DNA of 64,000 nucleotides, taken from assembly GCA_039105265.1 (NCBI GenBank), contig JAPFFF010000052.1:868001-932000 (forward strand). Direction: 5' to 3'. Both the position numbers and the translations under genes were made by a program. This document shows positions 10,256-21,000 of this stretch, one piece after another. The notes under the pieces were generated by a model, which saw nothing but the letters and a program-made list of their open reading frames with translations, was not told the DNA's origin and did not search any database. Position 1 is the stretch's first letter. Every line of letters begins with the position of its first letter. Source of the stretch: Tritrichomonas musculus. Taxonomy: Eukaryota > Parabasalia > Tritrichomonadida > Tritrichomonadidae.

Positions 10256-11443
10256 TTAAATTATATAGCCAAAGATTTCGAGAGCTGAAAATGCAAAGAT
10301 ATAATTACCGTTTGTATTTTCTTCAGTTTGCCTGATACGAATGTACCTGTAAAACTCATCAATTCCAAGTTTCTGTTGGATATTGAATGTGGAAGAAGCA
10401 CTTGGTGCATCAAGGCTGCTTACTTCGCTTCTCCGATCTAAAACTCTCCAGTCATTCTGGCCTGTGTTTGATCCTTCTACGACCCAGCCTTTGGGATGCC
10501 AATCACTCTTTGGATTAAGCCTTGATCTAATAGAATAGTGTGTTGGTTTAACTTTTCTCTCTACAAAATCGTATTGAGCCCATGAATCATTCTCTCTTTT
10601 TGATAAGAAACGACTCTCTAAGTTGTCTAAATCAACAAGATTGAAAGTATGATAACTAGAACCATCTACTGATGATTCAGTGACTTTGACAACCCCTTTT
10701 TCATGCACGTTCCCACCGCACTCATTTGTAAGGTGTCTAATGATTCCTTTGAATTGGTTTTGATCGTTTCCATCATACAAGAACTGCTGGCAAGGCTCCT
10801 TGTAATATCGACTTGTTTCTGATTCAGATGATGACGAGTGATTTGTTATGAATCTTTTGCAAATATTGTGCCACAGATCATTTGTCAAGTTCATCGGTTT
10901 CAAGCTCAAAATCAATTCACGGAATTTGTCATCACTCAATTTTTCAATTGATATTTGTTCAAGAAAAGTTGCATAAGAATTTGTCGATTGATTTTCTTCA
11001 TCTTCGTTGCTCTTTGAAAATATTTCTTGAATAAAATCAAGCAATGAATCTTCGTTTTCAATTTTGAGGTGTTCATTTGAAATAATTGAGAAGATAATTG
11101 GCCTTGGTAAGTTCAATAATTTTTTTTTATCAATTTGGTAAAAATGGCTTGATATCTTTTCGGTGATTGATGATATATTAAAATTCATCAAATTCCAGTT
11201 GTTCATGAGATAATTGATAACTTGTAAATATTCTAGAAAGAGGTCAATTTTGCTGATATTTATATCTGGAGGAAAAAGTTCATTTGTTATATTAAAAAGT
11301 TCTTCGTTACCTAAAAGAACTGATAAAATTTGAATTTTGATCGATTGATTTTTATTGAGTTCAATTGTGATGCCACTTGAGAGGTTTTGAAAAAAAGTGA
11401 TGATATCATCTGTAAATAGATTATTAGCAGTAACAGGAGTCAG
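10256..11443 (-). pseudogene. BTB-like/F5-8 type C (discoidin) protein, 5'-truncated
   Basis: The frame is open from 11443 to the stop at 10256, but its first ATG is at 11206. The 79 codons upstream still resemble the family N-terminal half (helical BTB/BACK-like, ending LGNEELFNI). The C-terminal ~150 residues form an F5/8 type C fold: WVVEGSNTGQNDWRVLD, then FYRYIRIRQT and ALEIFGY. A paralogue with a longer N-terminus lies at 45,227-46,483. Against it, about 90 N-terminal residues are missing here, where the frame ends abruptly at 11443. So this is either a 5'-truncated gene or a shorter gene starting at 11206. Discoidin domains bind glycans or other proteins; the role of this trichomonad family is not known. 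Confidence 0.6.
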
Positions 11444-12066
11444 TTATTTGCAACAATGTGGGTACTGAATAAGCAAATGAGTCTTTTTGTAAGGGCATTC
11501 AAATTATTGTATAATTTTAATTTTTTCTTTCAAAATAATGTTAGAATACAAATCATAGGCCAAATCTATAGATTATTTGCATTATATTTGGCAAAACATC
11601 CTTTATTACTCAAATAAATTATGTACTATATGTTTATTACTATTTCTGTATTTATTATGGTTCATTCATATCGAGAAGATAAATATTTGCTCTATATATC
11701 ATAAAAATTCTTGTTGCTTAATTGTATCCATGGTAGCTATTATATTATCAATTTCATATATTTATGTCGGTAAATGCCTTTCTCCGCGGTAACTCCCTAG
11801 ATAATCAGTAGTGTACCTCAAAAATAACTGCCATGGGAGTGGAATGGTGAACATTTCTGTAAAAAGTGAAAAAATTAAGATTAAAATAATTTCAATCTCT
11901 ATATTTTGGATCTAATTATATAAAATATAATTTTATAAAATATATTTTTTATATTTAGTTTAATATTAGTTTTTTTACAAAGATAAATATATTTCAATTT
12001 TATTTATATATTTACATTCAATAATTTATCGCTTCGCTCAAAAAGTTACTTTCAATATTTTATAAA
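11444..12066. other. Intergenic, mostly featureless
   Basis: It begins where the truncated discoidin gene loses homology. CAGTTATTT at 11441-11449 and AAATAACTG near 11822-11830 are inverted to each other and could be ends of a small insertion that truncated that gene, but no target duplication is seen. The 3' end holds the promoter of the next gene, with a TTTCAATATTTT initiator-like element about 13 nt before ATG 12067. Confidence 0.4.
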
Positions 12067-13182
12067 ATGATCTTACTTTATATAATTATACTTCTTTTAA
12101 TACTGTTCATTTGCTTTTATGCTTATCGAAAGAGCCTCAATTATTATCCAAATATCTATTTCAATCCAAACGGTAATATATCTCATTTAATTGCTCAAAC
12201 TAAGTCTTTAGAAAAGCCTTACAGACCAACATGGTGGCTATTTAATTGTCATTTACATACAATAAGGGGAATGCGTTATCGTAAATCATCAAAAATGACT
12301 AAATCTGTTCGCCGAGAATTAATTACCTATGAAGATGGTGGAACCTCTGCTCTTGATTGGTTTGAAACAGCCGAAATGAAAAATGATACACCAATTCTTT
12401 TTATTATTCATACATGCGCTGGCGGAACTAGAGAACCTTGCAGTAATAATATGGCTGAAGCTGGCGTTAAACGAGGCTGGAGATCAGTAGTGTTTAATAA
12501 CAGATGCTGTTCAGGTGCACCAATTACATCTTCTCGAATGATCGCTATTCTTCAAATTGATGATCTTGTATTCGCAGTTAATCATATCCGTAAAAATTTC
12601 AATCCAAAATATATGTTCATGGCCGGATTCTCTCACGGAGCATATCAAACTGTACAATATGCATTATACGGGGAAGGTATTGATGCAGCTGCTTGCATAT
12701 CAGAATCATACGATCCCACAAAAGCCAAAGATATTTTATGTAAACCAATACAAGGAAGACTTTATCTGCCTGTCATTATGGCGAAGCTTACTCATTTTGC
12801 TAAAAAGAATCCTTATCTCAATAATCCTGCTGCTGAAAATGCCAAAAATCCAATCGAATACGATGAAGCAATTTGGTGCCACGGCCTTACAGAATTCACA
12901 AGTGGAATGGATCTTTACGCTGCATTGAAAGTTTATGATAAAATACCGAAAATTAAAATTCCAACTTTGTTTTTGGGAGCTGAAGACGACCCTCTTACAT
13001 CCAAAGATTTGATGCCAATTAAAGAAGTTCAAAAAAGTGAAAATGTTGCTCTTGTTTCATTCCCAGAAGGAGGTCATGTAAGTTTTCTAACTGGCAATGA
13101 TGCGCAAAAATCTATCATGGATACAATCATTCCTGATTGGTTTGAGAGTGTAATTAATGATAAGGAAAATAACTCCAACTAA
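12067..13182 (+). CDS. EMB8/YheT-type alpha/beta hydrolase, membrane-anchored
   Basis: A 371-residue protein of the ABHD1/2/3-YheT-EMB8 group, esterases or lipases acting on lipids. Seen: residues 1-18 form one hydrophobic N-terminal segment (membrane anchor). The family hallmark PTWWLFNCHLHTIRG follows, then IIHTCAGGTREP (oxyanion region), nucleophile elbow GFSHG with Ser189, acidic residue in GAEDDP (Asp307 or 308) and His337 in GGHVSF. The catalytic triad is therefore complete and the length is normal. A short leader precedes the ATG, with a TCA initiator about 13 nt upstream. Substrate unknown; family members act on medium-chain esters or phospholipids. Confidence 0.88.
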   Translation: MILLYIIILLLILFICFYAYRKSLNYYPNIYFNPNGNISHLIAQTKSLEKPYRPTWWLFNCHLHTIRGMRYRKSSKMTKSVRRELITYEDGGTSALDWFETAEMKNDTPILFIIHTCAGGTREPCSNNMAEAGVKRGWRSVVFNNRCCSGAPITSSRMIAILQIDDLVFAVNHIRKNFNPKYMFMAGFSHGAYQTVQYALYGEGIDAAACISESYDPTKAKDILCKPIQGRLYLPVIMAKLTHFAKKNPYLNNPAAENAKNPIEYDEAIWCHGLTEFTSGMDLYAALKVYDKIPKIKIPTLFLGAEDDPLTSKDLMPIKEVQKSENVALVSFPEGGHVSFLTGNDAQKSIMDTIIPDWFESVINDKENNSN

Positions 13183-13318
13183 TGTTTAAAATAATCATAT
13201 ATTTTTTTTTTTTTTTAATGATATATTTAAAAAGGAAAAGGAAAGTAGATATTGCATTAATTTAAAAAGAAATTTGATTTTATTTAGGATTTATAAAATG
13301 AAAACTTATTTTAATTAA

Positions 13319-13588
13319 TTACTTAATCATTAATTTATGATAATTTCTTAAAATGCTCTGAAAATCCAATAATTGTGAACATGTTACTTGCAAAGATGAT
13401 TTAATACGGAATATCGCGCCGTTAATCGAATAGACAAGTTCGATGCAAAGACGTTTACTGATACTAGATACATCTTTTATGACATCGACATGAATGATTT
13501 CTCCGAGCCAGCCGAACTTTTCTGTGATATCGTGAACTTCCTCGATCTGATATACGATATCGGTATCGGTACAACCGCCAAATTTCAT
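13319..13588 (-). CDS. Small hypothetical protein, 89 residues
   Basis: An ATG-initiated frame with mixed, non-simple composition (MKFGGCTDTDIVYQIEEVHD start) and locally higher GC than the flanking DNA, which favours real or recently real coding sequence. No domain, signal peptide or membrane segment is recognised. It could instead be a piece of a decayed larger gene, since the neighbour at 13.7-14.6 kb is decayed. Confidence 0.35.
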   Translation of the reverse strand: MKFGGCTDTDIVYQIEEVHDITEKFGWLGEIIHVDVIKDVSSISKRLCIELVYSINGAIFRIKSSLQVTCSQLLDFQSILRNYHKLMIK

Positions 13589-13755
13589 TATTTTTAAAAA
13601 GAAAATCCGTTACTTATTCAATTCAATTTTTGCTATTAGACAACAGATTCATGTGAAATAGCATTTATTGAATAATTGAAAACATAATTGATTTTCTTCC
13701 ATCGTTTCAATCCAATATCCTCCAAATTCGCTTCGGAAAATAGAACGAAAAACCG

Positions 13756-14620
13756 ATGAATTTGAATGATGCCAAAATCAAAGGAGCAAAAGTTTTTGTA
13801 TACCAGCAGAACCAAGAACAATTCTCAGTGAAGATATATTCAGGAATACTTATATTGACTTCTCGAGTGCAATTTTAATTCCTGGAATAGAATTGGCAGG
13901 TTTAATTATTGAAAATACAAAAATTGACTTTCTTGATGTTTGCAAAAAATTAATTGTTGGTTCATTTACAGCAGACAGCTCAATCAACTCATTTACTTCA
14001 GTTAATATCAAATATACAAAATCTTCTCCAGGTGCCACATTAAATATTCATTCAAATTCAATTTTTTCCATTTCTGCAACTGATAACAATGATAAAACAA
14101 TCACATTCACTTATGCAGACGAAATAGAAACGAAAAGATTCAACATTTTCAATTCTGATTTAAGTAGATGCAAGTGTGATATGTATTTTCAATGCTCAGA
14201 AAATTCAAAGCTCATTCAATTTTCACTCACAAATTTGAATATTTTATACTTTTTTGAAATATGGCCAGAGACAGCTGTAATCAAAGTTATAAACAAGAAT
14301 ATTCAATCATCAACAATTGTTTCCAATTCGACGGTTTTGCCAATTTCTTTAAGTGGAGAAAAATGTTTTCGATGTGAATTGTAGTGACGGAAGCCTTGTC
14401 ATTCACGGAGTAAGACACGTCGTCGTCAAAGACAAAGGCGGAGGGGCAATGGAAACAAGCTGAGAACAGGTGCAATTGTTGGCATAGTCATTGTTATCGT
14501 TGTTGTTGTTTCAGCTGCAGTTGTTGGCATTGTTTCTTTCTGAGAAGGAGGAAGAAGGACAATAGTCATGTAGAGGCAATTGAAACACAAGAAAACAATC
14601 AAGATGATTACATTAAATAA
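13756..14620 (+). pseudogene. Decayed type I surface protein gene
   Basis: The longest intact piece is 13,893-14,384, a Ser/Thr/Ile-rich beta-type ectodomain. Downstream, in other frames, come TGAIVGIVIVIVVVVSAA (a transmembrane segment) and a Lys/Arg-rich cytoplasmic tail ending in DDYIK at a TAA (14,618-14,620). This order (beta ectodomain, one TM, short basic tail) is that of the intact surface proteins at 15.1-23.5 and 40.7-43.3 kb. At least three frame changes are needed across the stretch (near 13,850, 14,385-14,460 and 14,540), so the gene is dead. It may begin further upstream near 13,680, where coding is no longer clear. Confidence 0.6.
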
Positions 14621-14651
14621 CGTTTTTTGTTTTTGTTTTTAAATAAAGAAG

Positions 14652-14682
<31 letters not shown>

Positions 14683-14909
14683 GGTAGATCGAAAATTTAT
14701 ACTTTTTTCGACAAATATTTTTTATATAAAAATTCAACTTTTCTCAATCGTTTTTGGCTAAATATTCTTCATTTTTAAAAATAATTTATAAAACTAATTA
14801 AAATATTGATTTATTTTAAAATAATAACGAAAATTATTATTCACATCAAGAAAAATGTATATTATTATGGTTATTGTCTATCTAAAAAAGTATAAATTTT
14901 CGATTTACC
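14683..14909. mobile_element. 227-bp MITE with 26-bp TIRs
   Basis: The left end GGTAGATCGAAAATTTATAC (14,683 on) and the reverse complement of the right end GGTAAATCGAAAATTTATAC (ending 14,909) match over about 26 bases with one difference. The element sits between A-runs, so its target duplication cannot be measured. No coding capacity. It lies in the gap between the decayed surface gene and the 3' end of the giant surface-protein gene. Confidence 0.65.
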
Positions 14910-15089
14910 AAAAAAAAAAATGATGAAAACCCAAATTAAATAAAATTAGAATTATTAAGTTCTAAAATAATTAAACAGATTATAAAAGGTAAAACAACAA
15001 TTTTTTATCTTAAATGAAATCTCAATCATTTTTAAAGAAAATAATAATTATAATAATAAATGTTTACTAATTCAAATTCCAAATGTTGT

Positions 15090-18000
15090 TTATGGTATTT
15101 CATCGACTTCTCCACCTGATTCTTTTCCTTTTTTCTTCTTTATAACCAAACAAACTACAACTGTAATAATAATGGCTAATACAACGACCAATGCAACAAC
15201 TCCAATTATAATTATATGAATTTTTTTCAGTTTTGGTTTCTTTTTTTCTTTTGGAAGAGAATATTTGAAGGTAATTTGCTGGTTTAAATCATCATCTTCA
15301 CATTTTATTTCATAATTATCTGTTAAATCGGCAAATAATAAATTATTTATTGTAATATTGGACTTGATTTTTTCGCACAGCTCATTTGTAATTCCCTTCA
15401 TCAAGTATTGCTTTTCTTTTTCATCTTCTTTATGAATAACAACCACTATTTTTGATATTTCGATATCATTAATTTCTTGAAAAACTAAATGGTGATATGA
15501 AAATGATTTGCAATTAATTGTTATCGTTATTGGTTCTATAGATGAGCATGATTTTACAGTTATCACGGATTCATCTTTTATAAGAATTACCCCAGTGAAA
15601 ATAGATTCTTCGATTTGGACTTGGTGGTTTTCATTTGTTTCGAGCTTCTTTATTTTTACAACTGAGTTTCCTTTAAAATTATTCGATAGGAGAACATCAT
15701 TGACAATCAAATTTCCATTTGAATTGATTTCAGTTTGATCATTTTCACCAACTTCAATATATTTAATATAATGAGGCTGCTTTTCATCACTGAGCTTAAA
15801 TCTACATTTTGTTACATTATATAAAGACAAACAATCATCAAAACTGCCAGATATAATACTCAGATCATTAAACGACATAAATGATAAAAGCGCATTTTTT
15901 TCAATATATCTGATTGTTAAAGTTGAATCGGTTCCAGTGAAATTAATGGTTTGCCCTGATCTAGCATTTAATGTGTTAAAAGTACTCAAATGGACAACAG
16001 GTATTTCATTTATTACAAATCTTTCTTGTTGAAGATAGATATATGATTGAGTAACTTCAATTTCATCTCCATTAAATGCATATATATTGTTGTTTGAAGA
16101 TGAAAAGAAAGAATAATATGACTGACGATCAAAACTTAAATATTTCCCTTGAATTTTATCAATGTAATTTTTATCTAATTGACAATTAATGAAAGAAACA
16201 TGAATATCATCAAAATCACAATTATTACTGTCATCAAATTTAATCAATGAATTTTCAATGAATAAAAATTTATCTTCTACTTTAGACGCTTTTGGTTTTT
16301 GCATGCTCAAAGTTAATTCATGTTTTTGAGTGTTTTTAATAGCAAATCTTAAAGGCATCAGTTTAAATGGATTTAAATCTGATTTCTTTGACATTAAAAG
16401 AGTAGCTGTAACATAATTAAAAGAATTGTAAAAAGTCTCCATAGTTGTACTTGAATAAGGATCAATTCTATAATTATAATTCATTTGGTAAGGACTTATA
16501 ATAATACCATTTTGAGAATTCTTTATTCTTGAAATATCAATTTCCTCCATTTTAAGAATTGAAGATAATTGTTGTTCATTGTTTGATAATATGATATTTC
16601 CACTATTTACAAATGAATTATGATCCATTAAAATAGGATGAACCTTTATATTTGAACCTGTTATTGAAATGATACCATAATCCATTTGAATTGGATCATA
16701 TTCCATATAAATTTCGGAGTTGTCGAAGTTTCCTTCTGTTACAATTCTAAAATTCAAAGGAACAAATAATGTTACGATTGCATTATCTTTGTTTATAATA
16801 GTTGCACTTTTATGTCCAAGCAAAGAAGCAGATTTGAATAATAATAATTGATTCTTTTCAGGTTTTTCAAATAAATATAATAAAGGATCATCACCTCCAC
16901 TAGCAAAAGATGGTTCTGTATCAGAGTATTTAACTGGAAGAAATCTTTCTAATTCTTCATTGAGAATACATTTGGTAATATCAGTTTTATAATAGCAAAA
17001 ATGATTAAGATCATAGTCTTGTTTGAATATCTTCAGTTTCATCCCAAATATTCCGTTAGTATTTGAACATTTGGTTTTAATTCTAAAATCTCGGGTTAAT
17101 GGAACTGGAATGTCTTTTTCCATGTTTAGACAAATTCCTTGAACAAATTGTTGACTTTCAAATTCTTTACTCTCTATATCTTTCGAATACTTAGGAACAG
17201 AAACTTTTATAACTTTTGGTTTTTCACCTTCATATAGATTTATCTTACCATAACTGATTTCATTTAATGTTGAATCATCAGGGAATTTTATACTTATTGT
17301 TATTTGAAGTTCATCAATAAGATTGGAATTGAGAAATGTTATTTCAGTGTTATTTGATATTGTCATCGAACCTTTGATTTTTGTATCCCCATACATGAAT
17401 AAAGAATATTTGGAATCCTTTCCTTCAAAATAACTCATATTACATTCATTACCGAGATTAATATCGTTTACAACTTGAATAGTGGCATTAATACCTTTTA
17501 TTATTTCAGAAAACTTTGATGAACAGAAATCATTTGATTTTATTTTGACAACATTACTTGTACATTTTGAATCATCATTTTCATATAAACAAAAATGATC
17601 AACACCATTTGGTTTAACTTTTATTTCATCAAATGAATATTTAATGTAGACAAGTTTGTTGGCACCTTCTTCTTTTATCAATATATTTGGTACAATGTAG
17701 CCACTTTGCATTGGGAGTTTAATAAGTTCATATGATAAGTCCAATTCTTTTTTAGTAATTAAAATTTCAATATCATTTCCTTCTGTTTCAGCCCAGTCAT
17801 TATGAATTATTGGCAGATTGTGAGGAATTAATTTGATCTTTGGAACTCCTTCACATTGTGATATATCATAAAATGATGAAATTGCATTCAAAATATCAAT
17901 GTTTATATCAAGGGTTAACTCACTAATCATTAATCCACTTATTACAGCAGTGAATGATTCAGGGATTTTAATTTTTCCTGCTAAATTTATATTTGGCAAA

Positions 18001-21000
18001 TCACACTTGATTTCCAATGAATTGATTCCTTCTGCAGCTAAAAATGATAGATCAAAATCAATATTAACTTTTTCACTTATAACAAGAATTAATTTATCTT
18101 GCTTTTCTGTGTTAATGAAGTTTTTAATTGTATCGATTTGATCTGCTTTAATAGGCCATCCTGTTTCAATACTGCATATTTTTGAATCATAAATACAAAA
18201 AGTATTTGGATCATTATATAATATCTCTAGTTTTATGTTTAAATTTATAGATTTCAATGATTCATCATATGATGATGTGACAACATATCTTATGAAATTT
18301 GTTTCGAAAGAGTTACTCTCAATACTAATCGATTCTAATCCGTAACAATCTTTAATGTATAAGTATGTATTTCCAATATCCATTATATTATTTTGAGGAT
18401 AATCTTCAGCTTTAACTTTAATTTGCTTCACTCTTTTATCCCCTAATTCAATATATGGCCTATATCTATTGTTTTTCTTCGTTTGATACATGTGAAGAAT
18501 TGGTATATTTTTCTCAATTATCAAATCTCTAATATGGAGCTTATCATTTTCGATAAACGAAATAAAAGACATTTTTGGACATTTAAATATACCTTGAAGA
18601 TAAACATCATTTTCAGATGTCAAAACAAATGATGCTAATGGATAATTATCAAAGAAAGATTTTAATGTTTTTTCATCAAAAGTCATGTTTTCAACTAAAT
18701 GTAAAGTAATCACATCACCATAATTTCCATGGAAATAATTTTGAAAATCATTTAAATTTGCAATGGTAATTGAATCCATTTCGTTAAAGTGTGAACAAAG
18801 ATCTCGTTTGGTATTATATATGCAAAATTCATTTTGGTTTTTATATATTAAAGAACGGAAAAAGCATCTAATTTTGTTTTCTTTTATTTCATAAATGAAA
18901 TACTCAAAATTTGAAATGAACATTTGGTTTTTTAGAAGATCGAATTCTATATTTTTAGATGAATTTTGACAAATTGTTAGTTCTTTGTCAAAAGTACTAT
19001 TATATTCATTGGGATTATTTACAATATCTACATCGATAACAGATATTTGAACATCATCATTAATAGTTATAATACCTGCAGCTTGTTCATACCAATCAAC
19101 AAGAATTGTAATTTTAAGATCAGTAAGATCAAATGGTCCATTAAAACTTATTTTTACACCTGCGGGTATTGAAAATTCACCAGAAACTTTCACATGATTT
19201 GTACATTTAAAAATCACTTCTCTTTCTTCCAAACTATATAATAAGGGATAAAAATCAGTTATGTTATTTTCAATCAAAATTATGATTGGAACATCTTTTA
19301 GCTCAGTAACAAATGAATAAAAACTATTATAGGCTGGATATCTTAATGCTATGGATTTAGCATCATTGCATAATGATACATCAGATTGAACAAAACAAAA
19401 ATTATTTTCGTTAATATTTTTGTTTTCTTCATGTTCTTCATAATTGGCATTTATTGATTCAACTTGATTTTCATGAATACCAAATAAATCATAGGATAGA
19501 GAAGGATTAATTGAGGTTATAGAACCAAATGAAATGATGTCATATAAATACAACATTCCTCCAACCAAATTACAATTATCTGTACCATTATAATTTATTT
19601 CAATAGACAAAGTTTGAAGATTCTTTTCAAGAGTTGAAAAGAAACTGTTTTTAAATGGAATAATCAAATCATTGTTAATTGCATAGATACAAATATATTT
19701 GCCAATTGATTTAGATATAATGCTGATATTTAATTTTTTGTCAAAAGTTTTTAATATTGAAATCTTTGACTTTGTATCAGTGTAGTAAAGGGTTGAATCA
19801 ATTCCATTCAAAAATTGTAAATCACAATGAGATTCAATGTTGGAGTTTCCATTAATTTCTGAAATCAATGGAACAGAAATCAATGATAGTTTATTATTTT
19901 CTACTGCTAAATTGCACCCACATTGAATTTGGTCATCATCTTTACAAACTGCATAAAAGTTAGTTTGTAAGTTTTTCTCTATAGAGAAAATGAATTTATT
20001 GGTGTTATCAATAGTGTTAACTTCTCCTTCTATTTGTGGATCAGAAAAAACTACATATTTTATTGATTTGCAACGGGGGCAAATTAATGAATATTGCATT
20101 TTATCTTCAGAAAAATAAGAGGTTATATCAAGTCCAACATTATGAAAATGTGAATCTACTGGAAATTGAACTTCATTCTGCCATAAAATAACAGGCTTAT
20201 TGCTATCCGATTGTTTCCTGAATCCAAACAATTTCCATTCGATATCTGTATTTATTTCAGGTGGATAGGAATACTGAATGATTTTATCATCTTGTTCAGA
20301 AGATGTAGCAATATAATTATAATTTTGAGTCTCTTCATTTATAATTAATATGCATGCATGATGCAGAAAAGAATATTGATCAGTGAATCTTTGCGTTTTA
20401 CCACAGTAATCAGCATCTTCGGAAGAAGACAAATATACATCAACAACTGTAATTGATGGTTCTTTAATGTTAACATTATTAAATTTCATTGGTTCAACAT
20501 CATTTGATTCAATTTGACTATCTTTAGAGGATATATCATCAGAATATGATGAAGATTCATCTGAATAGGATTGAGTCTCATCAGAATATGATGAAGATTC
20601 ATCTGAATAGGATTGACTTTCATCTGAAAATAATGAACTTTCTTCAGGAGAAGTTGGTGTTTCTTCTGGTTTAGGTATAATTTCATCTGGATCATCGGCT
20701 AATCTTCTGAAAGGAATAGCATATGTTGCAATTGTTTTACCATCTATTTCTTGCGTTGTAATATCATCTTTGGGAATCTTAATGATATATGTATTTTCTC
20801 CAATTTTATTAGATTCACATAATGGTTTTAACTTCTTCATTACAAGAAGTGCATTTATAGATGACTTAAAATCTTCAGGGAATTTACCATTAATTTCAAA
20901 GTCCAGCTTAAAGATTCCAAATGTATTCTCTTCTGCTTTTAATGAGACTTTTACATTATCTGATGAAGGCGATTTCTCAATTATATCTTGTTTAAATGGT

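Noticed and set aside
11577-11792. 71-codon frame with hydrophobic segments
   Set aside because: AT-driven Ile/Tyr/Leu-rich composition, no initiator and no homology; it lies in what may be a small insertion.
11441-11830. Insertion element that truncated the discoidin gene
   Set aside because: Only nine inverted bases match, no target duplication, and the gene does not resume beyond 11,830.
13319-14620. Single gene spanning the small minus-strand ORF and the surface pseudogene
   Set aside because: They lie on opposite strands and share no sequence features.
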